Source of the DNA: an uncultured Bacteroidaceae bacterium
Lineage (GTDB): Bacteria; Bacteroidota; Bacteroidia; Bacteroidales; Bacteroidaceae
Assembly: GCA_944320955.1 (NCBI GenBank)
Contig: CALUJL010000008.1
Location: 1 to 64,000 of the forward strand
Reading direction: 5' to 3'
Length of the DNA stretch: 64,000 bases
Numbering within the stretch: the stretch's first letter is position 1; the number at the start of each line of letters is the position of its first letter. Of the stretch, positions 17,040 to 28,235 are shown piece after piece. The translations under genes were made by a program, and so were the position numbers. The notes beneath the pieces were generated by a model that saw only the letters and a list, made by a program, of their open reading frames with translations, was not told the origin of the DNA and did no database searches.

Positions 17040-18356
17040 TTATTGCACTCTCCACTTTTGGAACCACGTCTCGTTGAATGTGAGTCCTACGGTGAGGCGG
17101 AACGTATTGTCCGTCACGTAATCCGGCAGCGAGGTACGGATGTATTCGGCAGAAATCTGTATGAGCGAACGGTTCAGGAACTTCAGAGGCAGGCCGACGC
17201 CGGCGCTTATGCCCCATTCCTTGGGCCCGTCGGTCCAGCCGCCCTGGCGGGAGCGGATTTGGTAGTAGGGGGTGGTGAAGTGTGCGCCAAATCGGTAGCG
17301 GACCTGGTGGAAGTAGTTTCGGCTGTAAAGGCCGGGTATCCACTCGGCGCCGACAGCAATGCGATGCCGGTTTTTCAGGGGTTGCAGGGCCGACTGGGCG
17401 TGGTTGTCGTCGCCGTAGCTGAGGGGTTCGGTATAGGTCTGGTCCCAGAGTTGCAGGCCGTAGTCCACTTCGGCTTTCCAGCGGGTGTCGGTGTAGGCCA
17501 GGCCCAGCCCGATGGCCGTGGGCTGCTTGAGCGATGCTTCTACAGACTGGGTGTTGTCGCCCGTGGTGCTGTGGTCCCGGGTGTTGAACTCGTGCCCGAG
17601 CGAATAGGTGGCGCCGACAGTGAGGTTCTGTTCCTTGCTTTCATTGAGCGGGTGGGTGTATTGTACGCCGAGGTCCAGCTTGTAGTCGTAGACGTCCATC
17701 GTCCCGGTCTTGCGGATAGAGCCGTCCGGGTAGACATCGGAGACGATGGATGAGGCTTTCTCGATGCTTCCGAAGAGGTAGGCTATGTTGAATCCCACGG
17801 AGAGGTGCTTGACCGGCTCATAGCCCAGCCCTAAGAAAACCTGGTGTATGCCGCCTTCGCCATAATAATTATAGGTGGCGGCGGTCTGCTGCCCCGTTCC
17901 TGCATCCAGGATGTACCCTTTGTTTCCCAAGTTGTAGCCCACGGTGGAGTAGGGGCGCAGCCCGGCGGTGACGCCCAGTCCCGGATAGAGGCGGAACTGT
18001 GCGGCTATGTAGTCGAAGCTGGAGTTGTTGGCCGTGGTGCTCTGCCCGTTTTCGGAGAAGCGGCTTATCTGCATGCTGAGCGCTGCGTCCATCAGGAAAG
18101 TCAGCGAGTCGATGGCGCTGTAGGAAGCCGGGTTCAGGGGGTTGATCTGCCGTCCGTCCCGCAGGGCGAAGCCCACTCCGCCCATGGCCCGGCTGGAGCC
18201 GAAGCCGTAGTCTTCGAGTTGCCCGATGCCGTAGCGGGAGTAGGGGGAATTGGTGTTGTTGACCGACAGGGTGCTGGACTGCGCCGCAGCATAAAGGCTG
18301 ATGGCAGCGAGGGCCAGCGTATGGAGAAATCTGCGGGAAGTGTTAGATGCTTTCAT
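17040..18356 (-). CDS. Outer membrane beta-barrel protein
   Basis: A 438-residue exported protein with a signal peptide (residues 1-25, AAAQ) and many amphipathic beta strands ending in an aromatic-rich terminus (TFNETWFQKWRVQ), features of an outer membrane barrel. NSPYSRYGIGQLEDYGFGSSRAMGG at the mature N-terminus resembles the FadL/OmpP1-like family found beside lptC in Bacteroidales. The ligand is unknown. Its start overlaps the end of coaX by 14 bases, showing a tight operon. Confidence 0.82.
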   Translation of the reverse strand: MKASNTSRRFLHTLALAAISLYAAAQSSTLSVNNTNSPYSRYGIGQLEDYGFGSSRAMGGVGFALRDGRQINPLNPASYSAIDSLTFLMDAALSMQISRFSENGQSTTANNSSFDYIAAQFRLYPGLGVTAGLRPYSTVGYNLGNKGYILDAGTGQQTAATYNYYGEGGIHQVFLGLGYEPVKHLSVGFNIAYLFGSIEKASSIVSDVYPDGSIRKTGTMDVYDYKLDLGVQYTHPLNESKEQNLTVGATYSLGHEFNTRDHSTTGDNTQSVEASLKQPTAIGLGLAYTDTRWKAEVDYGLQLWDQTYTEPLSYGDDNHAQSALQPLKNRHRIAVGAEWIPGLYSRNYFHQVRYRFGAHFTTPYYQIRSRQGGWTDGPKEWGISAGVGLPLKFLNRSLIQISAEYIRTSLPDYVTDNTFRLTVGLTFNETWFQKWRVQ

Positions 18357-19080
18357 TATAATATAGGATGCGGTTTAGACCTTTGAGAACAAGATGGCGC
18401 TCGGCCGTGTACTTGCTCTCGAGTTCTTGCTCGAAGAGCGGGGCGTCGCCTCCGGTGAGCAGGACGCTCAGGTCCGGGTATATTTTTTTGTAGTCTCGGA
18501 TGTAGCCGTTCATTTCGTACGCGATTCCTCTCATCACTCCGCCGCGTATGGCCGAGGGGGTGTCGTATCCCGTCAGGGGGCAGTCGCCGTTTTCGTCCAC
18601 CAGCGGCAGCCGGGCTGTCTGGTTGTGCAGCGATTCGAAGCGCATCTGTTTGCCGGGCGTGATGTTTCCTCCGGTAAATGTGCCGTCCTGCGAGAGGAAG
18701 TCGTAAGTAATGGCCGTGCCGGCATCGATGATGAGCAGGTTTTTCCCGGGATACATCTCCTTTGCGGCCACGGCGGCCGCGAGGCGGTCGGCTCCCAGAG
18801 TCCGGGGCGTGCCGTATCCTATTTTTATGGGTATGGGCGTGTCGGCGCTCAGGAAATGTACGGGGAAGGGGCACGACCGGATGAAAGACTCTGTTTCGGG
18901 TGCCAGGTCGATGACGGAAGAAACTATTGCCGCTTTTATCTCAAAGCCCTGCGTCAATTTGGAAAAGGCCTTGGGGATTGAAACATTTTCCCTGCATATT
19001 TCGATGAGCCGGTCTTCCCGGAAAAGTGCGAGCTTTGCGTACGTGTTGCCAATGTCTATGATGAGATTCTCCACGGGCAT
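18343..19080 (-). CDS. coaX: Type III pantothenate kinase
   Basis: A 245-residue enzyme of the ASKHA fold that phosphorylates pantothenate in the first step of coenzyme A synthesis. The phosphate-1 motif IIDIGNTYAKLA is at residues 6-17; GTPRTLGADRLAAAVAA and LIIDAGTAITYDF are the other family signatures (GADR, DxGTAxT), and GGNITPG follows. The start at 19080 (MPVENLIID) is preferred over an ATG six codons upstream. It is the first gene of the envelope operon reading leftwards. Confidence 0.94.
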   Translation of the reverse strand: MPVENLIIDIGNTYAKLALFREDRLIEICRENVSIPKAFSKLTQGFEIKAAIVSSVIDLAPETESFIRSCPFPVHFLSADTPIPIKIGYGTPRTLGADRLAAAVAAKEMYPGKNLLIIDAGTAITYDFLSQDGTFTGGNITPGKQMRFESLHNQTARLPLVDENGDCPLTGYDTPSAIRGGVMRGIAYEMNGYIRDYKKIYPDLSVLLTGGDAPLFEQELESKYTAERHLVLKGLNRILYYNESI

Positions 19081-19148
19081 GAGTCTTTTGGGATGCAAAG
19101 TAAGCCAAAAAAAGTAGAACGCTCTCGCTCTTTTCCCAAAAATAAGCG

Positions 19149-19156
19149 TAATTTTG
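19149..19156 (+). promoter_or_regulatory. Predicted -7 element for the Lnb-like gene
   Basis: TAATTTTG matches TAnnTTTG, 35 bases before the ATG at 19191. No clear TTG at the -33 distance. Confidence 0.45.
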
Positions 19157-19190
19157 CAGCCGTAACTGAAAAAGTAGAAGATTTTAAGGA

Positions 19191-20402
19191 ATGAACCGGC
19201 AACTGGCGCAGGCCTTATTGGGCTTGTTTATCATCGTTTTAGCTCCGGCCCGGGCGTATTGCGCGGGTGAGCGGGGCGGCGATTCGTTAACGGTAAGTCT
19301 GTTGACCTGTTCGCCCGGAACGACTGAAATATACTCCCTCTTCGGCCATACGGGGCTGCGGGTGCAGACCTCGGGCGGCGGGGATGTGGTGTTCCACTAC
19401 GGCGTGTTCGACTACGATGCGCCCCACTTCATCTGGCGCTTTGTGCGGGGCGAGACGGACTATGCCATAGGGTGCGAGCCTTTCGACGCTTTCCTTGATT
19501 CATACCGTGCCCAGGGATTGGGCGTAAAGGAGCAGGTGCTGAACCTGACCCAGGAGGAGTGCCGCCGTCTGTATCAGGCGCTTCTTGTCAACTATCTGCC
19601 GGAAAACCGCACGTACCGCTATAATTATTTTTTCGACAATTGCGCCACCCGCCCGCGGGTGAAGGTGGAAGAAGCGGTGGACGGCATCGTGAAATACGAC
19701 GACCGCGAGGACATCGAGACGTTTCGCGGAGCGGTCCACGGTTGTCTGCAGGGGCATCCCTGGGCCCGCTTCGGCATCGATCTGGTCCTGGGTGCCGATG
19801 TGGACCGGCAGATGGAGGGCGTGGAGCGCTATTTCCTGCCCAAGTATCTGCACGACGGCTTCCGCAACGCGCTGGTAGTGCCGCGGGACACGGCGTTTCG
19901 CGACCTTGTGCTGTCCGAGTCCGACCTCTGCCAGCCGCGCAACGGTGCGGCGGAAATGGCTGCTGCCGGCGACGGTTTCTGGACACCGCGTACCTGTTCG
20001 CTTCTCGTGTTGCTGCTGGTGGTGGCGGTTTCCATCTACGGGGTGGTAAAAGGGCGTGCGTTCTTGGGACTCGACATCGTCCTTTTCTCGTTGGCCGGCT
20101 GCGTGGGGCTGTTGCTGACTTTCCTTACTTTCTTTTCGCAGCACCCGGCTGTCGACTCCAACTGGAACATGGTGGTGTTTCATCCTTTCCATCTCCTGTT
20201 CCTGCCTTTATATATACGTAACGCCCGCATGTGGAAGATGGATTATTACCACCTCGCCAATGCCTTGGTGCTGGTCGTATTTTTCTTTTGTTTCAGCGTT
20301 TTGCCCCAGCAGATCAATACGGCCGTCGTGCCTCTGGCGCTGTCCTTGTGGGTCCGCTCGTTGAGTTATTCCATTTTAGCTTTCGAACACCGATGGAGAT
20401 AA
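19191..20402 (+). CDS. DUF4105/Lnb-type membrane protein, possible lipoprotein N-acyltransferase
   Basis: A 403-residue protein: signal sequence (residues 1-25), a periplasmic domain (about 30-250) and four hydrophobic helices at the C-terminus (from about 263). The periplasmic domain has the paired motifs FGHTGLRV (His53) and YFFDNCATRPR (Cys151) of the DUF4105 family, a papain/NlpC-like pairing of catalytic residues. A Bacteroides protein of this family has been reported as the lipoprotein N-acyltransferase Lnb; I recall this but cannot check that this copy is the orthologue. It overlaps the next gene by ten bases. Confidence 0.8.
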   Translation: MNRQLAQALLGLFIIVLAPARAYCAGERGGDSLTVSLLTCSPGTTEIYSLFGHTGLRVQTSGGGDVVFHYGVFDYDAPHFIWRFVRGETDYAIGCEPFDAFLDSYRAQGLGVKEQVLNLTQEECRRLYQALLVNYLPENRTYRYNYFFDNCATRPRVKVEEAVDGIVKYDDREDIETFRGAVHGCLQGHPWARFGIDLVLGADVDRQMEGVERYFLPKYLHDGFRNALVVPRDTAFRDLVLSESDLCQPRNGAAEMAAAGDGFWTPRTCSLLVLLLVVAVSIYGVVKGRAFLGLDIVLFSLAGCVGLLLTFLTFFSQHPAVDSNWNMVVFHPFHLLFLPLYIRNARMWKMDYYHLANALVLVVFFFCFSVLPQQINTAVVPLALSLWVRSLSYSILAFEHRWR

Positions 20403-21964
20403 GGGGCTTCTTGACCACACTGCTTGCCCTGCTGGCCATCGCGGCCGACGCGCAGCAGAATTCCGCCACGCCCAAGCTGGTAGTGGGCATTACTGTCGAC
20501 CAGCTGCGGCAGGACTATATGGAGTTTTTCTCGCCGCTTTATGGCGAAAAAGGCTTCCGCCGCCTCTGGCGCGAAGGGCGGTATTACGTAAATGCCGACT
20601 ATAATTTCTACAATCCCGACCGTGCATCCTCCATAGCCTCCCTCTTTACGGGGACGGTGCCCATGATTCACGGCATAGTCTCGCGGACATGGCTGGACCC
20701 TTCTACCCTGCTGAAGAAAAACTGTGCCGACGATCCCGACTTCATGGGGAACTATACGAACCAGTCCACCTCGGCCGCCTTGCTGCAGGCCACGACACTC
20801 GGCGATGAGCTGAAGATCTTCTTCGGCGGCAAGTCGCTCGTTTATGCCGTGGCCCCGGAGCGGGAAGAGGCTGTCATGGCCGCGGGGCACGCGGCCGACG
20901 GGGCTTTCTGGCTGAATGTGGAGAACGGCATGTGGTGCGGCACGACCTATTACGGCACGTTCCCTTATTTCGTCAGCGCTTTCAACATGCAGGAGGGAGT
21001 CGACTCGCGTGGGGATTCGCTGGTTTGGAAGCCGTCGCGTCCGGTGAGCGACTATAAATATGTGTATAGCGGCTCGGAGCCTTATGCCTTTGAGTATGGT
21101 TTTGCGGCAGGCGAGGGGCGCTACCGGCGCCTGAAGACTTCGCCGCTTGTCAATAGCGAAATCAATCGTCTCCTGTTCCGCTCGTTCAATCTTTCCGAAC
21201 TGGGGCGCGACGACATACCGGACCTGCTGTCCGTGACCTATTACGCCGGCCCCTACGATTCGCGCCCCTTCGTGGAAATCCCGATGGAGACGCAGGATGC
21301 CTATGTGCGCCTGGACAGGGTGCTGGGAGAGCTGCTGGACTGGATAGACCAACGGGTAGGGCTTCAGAATGCCCTTGTATTCCTGACTTCCACGGGCTAC
21401 AGCGCCCCCGACCGCTATCTGCCCGCCAATCTCAACCTGCCGGGAGGCGAGTTCCATCTGGAGCGCTGCAAAGCCCTGCTCAACATGTACCTGATGGCCC
21501 TCCACGGGCAGGGGCAGTGGGTTGAGGCCTACGACGGGCTGCAGTTCTACCTCAACCGCAAGCTGATCGAAGAGCACAAACTGACGTTGGAGGAAGTGCA
21601 GGCCCAGTCGGCAGCCTTCCTTATCCAGATGAGCGGAGTGCGCGAGGTGTATACCTCTACCGGTCTGCTCCGGGCAGCTTGGATTTCCAAGCTCCAGCAC
21701 CTGCGCAATGCGTACCACCGGGAACGCTCCGGCGATTTGTGGGTGGAGGTCATGCCGGGTTGGACGGTGGTCGACGCCACAAATCCCGACGGTAACTACG
21801 TGGTGCGCAGCGCGGCCGTCCCGCAGCCCCTCTTCTTCATCGGCAATTCCGTAGAGCCGGGACGGATAGTCGAGCCGGTCACGATGGACTGCGTGGCCCC
21901 CACGGTGAGCAAGTCCATCCGCATCCGGGCTCCCAATGCCTGCTCGGCAGCGCCGCTGTTCTGA
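20393..21964 (+). CDS. Alkaline phosphatase-fold exported protein, degenerate active site
   Basis: A 523-residue exported protein with a short signal peptide (residues 1-19) and the alkaline phosphatase/nucleotide pyrophosphatase fold: VGITVDQLRQDYM (first metal Asp), DRASSIASLFTGTVPMIHG (nucleophile region) and TQDAYVRLDRVLGELLDWID. Two expected metal sites look lost: the DxxGHxxGP-type segment is AGPYDSRPF, and the DHG segment is STGYS. It may be a non-catalytic relative. The ATG at 20393, overlapping the previous gene, is preferred to an ATG far upstream. The gene precedes secA. Confidence 0.82.
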   Translation: MEIRGFLTTLLALLAIAADAQQNSATPKLVVGITVDQLRQDYMEFFSPLYGEKGFRRLWREGRYYVNADYNFYNPDRASSIASLFTGTVPMIHGIVSRTWLDPSTLLKKNCADDPDFMGNYTNQSTSAALLQATTLGDELKIFFGGKSLVYAVAPEREEAVMAAGHAADGAFWLNVENGMWCGTTYYGTFPYFVSAFNMQEGVDSRGDSLVWKPSRPVSDYKYVYSGSEPYAFEYGFAAGEGRYRRLKTSPLVNSEINRLLFRSFNLSELGRDDIPDLLSVTYYAGPYDSRPFVEIPMETQDAYVRLDRVLGELLDWIDQRVGLQNALVFLTSTGYSAPDRYLPANLNLPGGEFHLERCKALLNMYLMALHGQGQWVEAYDGLQFYLNRKLIEEHKLTLEEVQAQSAAFLIQMSGVREVYTSTGLLRAAWISKLQHLRNAYHRERSGDLWVEVMPGWTVVDATNPDGNYVVRSAAVPQPLFFIGNSVEPGRIVEPVTMDCVAPTVSKSIRIRAPNACSAAPLF

Positions 21965-21996
21965 CCGGTTTCTTTCCCCCATTGCCGGAAAAAGGA

Positions 21997-22062
21997 AAAA
22001 GCGCTGCGTCTTTTCCCGAAAAGATGCAGCGGAAACAGGCAAAAGACGCAGCGGAAAACGGC
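21997..22062 (+). repeat. 22-bp intergenic tandem repeat, three units
   Basis: Units start at 21997, 22019 and 22041 (AAAAG each time), exactly 22 bp apart; cores read CGCTGCGTCTTTTC, ATGCAGCGGAAAC and ACGCAGCGGAAAAC. The array lies between the phosphatase-like gene and secA, 113 bases before the secA start. Confidence 0.82.
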
Positions 22063-22174
22063 GGAACTCCCGCCCCGGATGCAGGAAGCACCGGACAGAC
22101 AAGCAAACATCAACCCGAGGTTTCGCAACGACAGCCTCATTTACAGACAGAAAATAAAAAAGCAAAAAGATAAA

Positions 22175-25100
22175 ATGGGATTCAGTAGTTTTATCGGTCA
22201 CCTCTTCGGTGACAAACACAAGCGGGATATGCGCGAGGTACAGCCCTGGCTGGACAAGATAAAAGCGGCATATCCGGAGATTCAGGCCCTGAGCAATGAT
22301 GAACTCCGGGCCAAGACACAAGAGTTGAAAGCCTTCCTCCAGGAGAGTGTCAAGAGTGAGCGTGAGGAAATAGCCCGTCTGAAGGATACAGTGGAGGAGA
22401 CTCCCCTGGAAGAGCGCGAGACACTCTTCGGAAAAATCGATAAGTTGGAAAAGGAAGTGCTGGACAAGCTGGAAGTAGCGTTGGACGAAATACTCCCCGT
22501 GGCTTTCGCCATCATGAAAGACACGGCGCGCCGGTTTGCCGAAAACGAGGAAATCGTAGTCACGGCCAACGACTTCGACCGCGACCTGGCTGCCACGAAA
22601 GACTTCGTGCGCATCGAGGACGACAAAGCCATCTATCAGAACCATTGGGTCGCAGGCGGAAACGAGACGACGTGGAACATGGTGCACTACGATGTCCAGC
22701 TCATCGGCGGCGTAGTCCTGCACAAGGGGAAAATAGCCGAGATGGCCACCGGTGAAGGTAAGACCCTCGTGGCCACTTTGCCCGTGTTCCTGAATGCCCT
22801 GACAGGCAACGGCGTACATGTGGTGACGGTCAACGACTATCTTTCGAAGCGCGACTCCGAATGGATGGGGCCGCTCTATGAGTTCCACGGCCTGAGTGTC
22901 GACTGTATCGACAAGCACCAGCCCAACAGCGACCGCCGCCGCCGGGCTTATCTGGCCGACATCACGTTCGGGACGAACAACGAATTCGGCTTCGACTACC
23001 TGCGCGACAACATGGCCCAGAGCCCGCAAGACCTCGTGCAGCGCTCCCATAATTACGCCATCGTCGACGAGGTGGACTCCGTGCTGATAGACGATGCGCG
23101 CACGCCGCTCATCATTTCCGGCCCCGTGCCGCACGGCGACGTGCAACTCTTCGAAGAATTGCGCCCGGAGGTCGAGCGCGTCTATGCCGCCCAGAAGGCA
23201 CTGGCCACGAAGCTCCTCTCCGATGCCAAACGCCTCATCGCCTCTCCCGACAAGAAAGACCAGGAAGAAGGTTTCCTGGCCCTCTTCCGCAGCCACAAGG
23301 CACTGCCCAAGAACAAGGCGCTCATCAAGTTCCTCAGTGAGCCGGGCATAAAAGCCGGAATGCTGAAGACCGAGGAAATCTACATGGAGCAAAACAACAA
23401 GCGTATGCCCGAGGCCGTGGAGCCGCTGTACTTCGTGATCGACGAGAAGATGAAGAGCGCCGACCTCACGGACAAGGGCGTAGACCTGATTTCCCAGAAC
23501 CAGTCGGATCCTTCCTTCTTCGTTTTGCCGGACATCACTTCCCAGATGGCCGATTTGGAGGGCCGTAAAGACCTGACCGACGCGCAGCGCCTGGAGGAGA
23601 AAGACCGCCTGATGGCCAATTTCGCCATAAAGAGCGAACGCGTCCACACGGTCACTCAGTTGCTCAAGGCGTATGCCATGTTCGAGCGCGACGATGATTA
23701 CGTCGTAATGGACGGGCAGGTGAAGATTGTCGACGAGCAGACGGGCCGCATCATGGAAGGCCGCCGCTGGAGCGACGGCCTGCATCAGGCCATCGAGGCC
23801 AAGGAACGCGTGAAAGTGGAGGCGGCCACCCAGACTTTCGCCACCATTACGCTCCAGAACTACTTCCGTATGTACCATAAGCTGGCCGGCATGACCGGTA
23901 CGGCCGAGACGGAAGCCGGAGAGTTCTGGGACATTTACAAGCTGGACGTAGTCGTTATCCCGACCAACCGGCCTGTTATGCGGAATGACATGAATGACCG
24001 CGTCTATAAGACAAAGCGCGAGAAATATGCGGCCGTGATTGCGGAAATAGAGAAGATGGTCCAGGCCGGGCGCCCCGTGCTTGTGGGTACGACCTCGGTG
24101 GAGATTTCCGAAATGCTGAGCCGTATGCTCACGATGCGCAAGCTGCCTCACAACGTGCTCAATGCCAAGTTGCACCAGAAGGAAGCGGATATCGTGGCAC
24201 AGGCAGGCCAGAGCAGTACGATCACCATAGCGACCAACATGGCCGGCCGCGGTACGGACATCAAGCTCAGCCCCGAAGTGAAGGAAGCCGGCGGTTTGGC
24301 CATCATCGGTACGGAGCGCCACGAATCCCGCCGTGTAGACCGCCAGCTCCGCGGACGTGCCGGACGCCAGGGCGACCCGGGTTCTTCCGTGTTCTTCGTT
24401 TCGTTGGAGGACAACCTCATGCGCCTTTTCTCGTCCGAGCGCATCGCCAAGGTGATGGACCGGCTCGGTTTCAAGGAAGGCGAGATGATCGAGCACAGCA
24501 TGATTTCGCGTTCCATCGAGAATGCGCAGAAGAAAGTGGAAGAGAACAACTTCGGTATCCGAAAGCGCCTGTTGGAATACGACGATGTGATGAACCGTCA
24601 GCGGACCGTGGTCTACACCAAGCGGCGTCATGCGCTGATGGGCGAGCGAATCGGCATGGATATCGTCAATATGATCTGGGACCGTTGCGCAAATGCCATA
24701 GAGAATCACGACTATGAGGGCTGCCGGATGGAGATGCTCTCTACGCTGGCCATGGAAGTACCCTTTACCCAGGAGGAGATGAATGCGGGAAATCTGGAGA
24801 AACTCTGCGAGAAGACCTTCGAGGTGGCAATGGAAAACTTCAAGCGCCGCACCGACCGCATTGCCGAGATAGCCTATCCTGTCATAAAGGACGTGTACGA
24901 GAACCAGGGCGACCGCTACCAGAATATCCTGGTCCCCATAGTCGACGGGCAACGGATGTATAACATTTCCGTAAACCTGAAGAAGGCATACGAGACTCAG
25001 GGCAAGGAAGTGGTGAAATCCTTTGAGAAAGCAATCCTGTTGCACGTAATAGACGAAGCCTGGATGGAGAACCTGCGCGAGCTGGACGAGCTGAAACAGT

Positions 25101-25474
25101 CGGTCCAGAACGCAAGTTACGAACAGAAGGACCCGCTGCTCATCTACAAGCTGGAGAGCGTGAAACTGTTCGATGCAATGGTGCAGAAGATAAACAACAA
25201 GACGATAGCCATCCTGATGCGTTGCCAGATTCCCGTCCAGCAGCCGGAACAGGTGAGGGAAGCGGCTCCCGAGGTGCGCCGCCCGGCTCCCCGCCTGCAA
25301 GAGACGAAGGAAGACCTGACCGACCCGGTACAGAAGCGTGTGGCCTCCCAGGACACCCGTGCTTCCAAGCCGCAGCGCGAACCGATCCGCGTGGAGAAGC
25401 GGCCGGGCCGGAACGACCCTTGCCCCTGCGGAAGCGGCAAGAAATTCAAGAATTGCCACGGCCGCGGTCTGTAA
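22175..25474 (+). CDS. secA: Preprotein translocase ATPase SecA
   Basis: A 1099-residue SecA, longer than E. coli SecA (901) as is usual in Bacteroidetes because of an N-terminal helical insert (about residues 40-130). Walker A GEGKT is at residues 193-197; [45 protein letters not shown] and [10 protein letters not shown] are the DEAD-motor motifs. The C-terminal zinc-binding SEC-C tail has Cys1083, Cys1085 and Cys1094 followed by His1095. It drives protein export through SecYEG. The start [11 protein letters not shown] fits the family; an upstream in-frame ATG is not family-like. Confidence 0.98.
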   Translation: MGFSSFIGHLFGDKHKRDMREVQPWLDKIKAAYPEIQALSNDELRAKTQELKAFLQESVKSEREEIARLKDTVEETPLEERETLFGKIDKLEKEVLDKLEVALDEILPVAFAIMKDTARRFAENEEIVVTANDFDRDLAATKDFVRIEDDKAIYQNHWVAGGNETTWNMVHYDVQLIGGVVLHKGKIAEMATGEGKTLVATLPVFLNALTGNGVHVVTVNDYLSKRDSEWMGPLYEFHGLSVDCIDKHQPNSDRRRRAYLADITFGTNNEFGFDYLRDNMAQSPQDLVQRSHNYAIVDEVDSVLIDDARTPLIISGPVPHGDVQLFEELRPEVERVYAAQKALATKLLSDAKRLIASPDKKDQEEGFLALFRSHKALPKNKALIKFLSEPGIKAGMLKTEEIYMEQNNKRMPEAVEPLYFVIDEKMKSADLTDKGVDLISQNQSDPSFFVLPDITSQMADLEGRKDLTDAQRLEEKDRLMANFAIKSERVHTVTQLLKAYAMFERDDDYVVMDGQVKIVDEQTGRIMEGRRWSDGLHQAIEAKERVKVEAATQTFATITLQNYFRMYHKLAGMTGTAETEAGEFWDIYKLDVVVIPTNRPVMRNDMNDRVYKTKREKYAAVIAEIEKMVQAGRPVLVGTTSVEISEMLSRMLTMRKLPHNVLNAKLHQKEADIVAQAGQSSTITIATNMAGRGTDIKLSPEVKEAGGLAIIGTERHESRRVDRQLRGRAGRQGDPGSSVFFVSLEDNLMRLFSSERIAKVMDRLGFKEGEMIEHSMISRSIENAQKKVEENNFGIRKRLLEYDDVMNRQRTVVYTKRRHALMGERIGMDIVNMIWDRCANAIENHDYEGCRMEMLSTLAMEVPFTQEEMNAGNLEKLCEKTFEVAMENFKRRTDRIAEIAYPVIKDVYENQGDRYQNILVPIVDGQRMYNISVNLKKAYETQGKEVVKSFEKAILLHVIDEAWMENLRELDELKQSVQNASYEQKDPLLIYKLESVKLFDAMVQKINNKTIAILMRCQIPVQQPEQVREAAPEVRRPAPRLQETKEDLTDPVQKRVASQDTRASKPQREPIRVEKRPGRNDPCPCGSGKKFKNCHGRGL

Positions 25475-25535
25475 GTCTCGCAGCTCCGGTGTTTTTATAG
25501 ACAGAATGTTTTTCTAAAAAAGCATATAGACTACA

Positions 25536-27299
<1,764 letters not shown>

Positions 27300-27317
27300 T
27301 CTGTCGGAACATCAGCC

Positions 27318-28208
27318 ATGGAGCAACGGATTGTTCGTACCGCACTTATTCAGCAAGCCATTCCCTCTTCCCGAAAAGAGGGAATGGCTTTGTTGTCTTC
27401 CGAGATTCGTGAAGCGGCCTCCCGCGGCGCACGCCTCGTGGTGCTGCAGGAGTTGCACAACACGCCCTATTTCTGCCAGACGGAAGACACCCGGCTCTTC
27501 GACCTGGCCGAGCCGATACCCGGCCCTTCCACCGATTTCTATGGCGCGTTGGCCGCCGAGTTGCACATCGTCCTGGTAACGTCCCTCTTCGAGCGGCGTG
27601 CTCCCGGCCTCTATCACAACACGGCGGTAGTCTTCGAGGCCGACGGCAGCATCGCGGGCAAGTACCGCAAGATGCACATTCCCGACGATCCGGCCTATTA
27701 TGAGAAGTTTTACTTTACTCCCGGCGATTTAGGCTTTCAGCCCATCCGCACCTCTGTAGGCATTCTGGGCGTATTGGTCTGCTGGGACCAGTGGTATCCC
27801 GAGGCTGCGCGGCTCATGGCGCTGCGGGGGGCGGAGATTCTGATATACCCCACGGCCATCGGCTGGGAGAGTAGCGACCCCGAGGAGGAGCAAAAACGCC
27901 AGTTGGGGGCGTGGATGACCGTGCAGCGCGGCCACGCCGTGGCCAACGGGCTCCCCCTTCTGGCCGTGAACCGCGTAGGCAATGAGCCGGATCCCAGCGG
28001 GCAGACGGGCGGAATACAGTTCTGGGGGCACTCCTTTGCTGCCGGTCCTCAGGGCGAATTGCTGGCCGAGGCCGGTGAGGAGCCTGCGTTGCTGATGGTC
28101 GACGTAGACCTTTCCCGCAGCGAGGCCGTGCGCCGCTGGTGGCCTTTCCTGCGCGACCGGCGGATCGATGCCTACCGCGGGATCGAAGAACGCTATCTCG
28201 ACGATTGA
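27318..28208 (+). CDS. aguB: Carbon-nitrogen hydrolase, N-carbamoylputrescine amidase-like
   Basis: A 296-residue nitrilase-superfamily enzyme with the full catalytic set: Glu45 (VVLQELHN), Lys118 (YRKMHIP) and Cys155 (VLVCWDQWYPE). LQELHNTPYFCQTED, DDPAYYEKFYFTPGD and the length match N-carbamoylputrescine amidases, which release putrescine, CO2 and ammonia in the agmatine route. The usual partner, agmatine deiminase, is not in this window. A perfect hairpin lies inside codons 13-25. Symbol assigned by motif resemblance. Confidence 0.88.
   Translation: MEQRIVRTALIQQAIPSSRKEGMALLSSEIREAASRGARLVVLQELHNTPYFCQTEDTRLFDLAEPIPGPSTDFYGALAAELHIVLVTSLFERRAPGLYHNTAVVFEADGSIAGKYRKMHIPDDPAYYEKFYFTPGDLGFQPIRTSVGILGVLVCWDQWYPEAARLMALRGAEILIYPTAIGWESSDPEEEQKRQLGAWMTVQRGHAVANGLPLLAVNRVGNEPDPSGQTGGIQFWGHSFAAGPQGELLAEAGEEPALLMVDVDLSRSEAVRRWWPFLRDRRIDAYRGIEERYLDD
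27355..27390 (+). terminator. Terminator-like hairpin inside the amidase gene
   Basis: AAGCCATTCCCTCTT (27355-27369) and its exact 15-bp complement (27376-27390) enclose a CCCGAA loop, followed by TGTTGTC. It lies 56 bases after the aspS stop and within the first 25 codons of the amidase gene. It has the form of a terminator or attenuator for aspS read-through, though the T tract is short. Confidence 0.6.
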
Positions 28209-28235
28209 AGCCTTGTATCTTAGGAGGAAAGCCGC

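Noticed and set aside
22079..22174. N-terminal extension of SecA
   Set aside because: The extra 32 residues are not family-like and run from the repeat region; [11 protein letters not shown] is the usual Bacteroidetes SecA start.
20366..25459. A 1697-codon open frame on the minus strand
   Set aside because: It lies antisense to secA and the phosphatase-fold gene, both of which have clear family motifs. High GC and codon bias open the complementary frame; the translation shows no domain.
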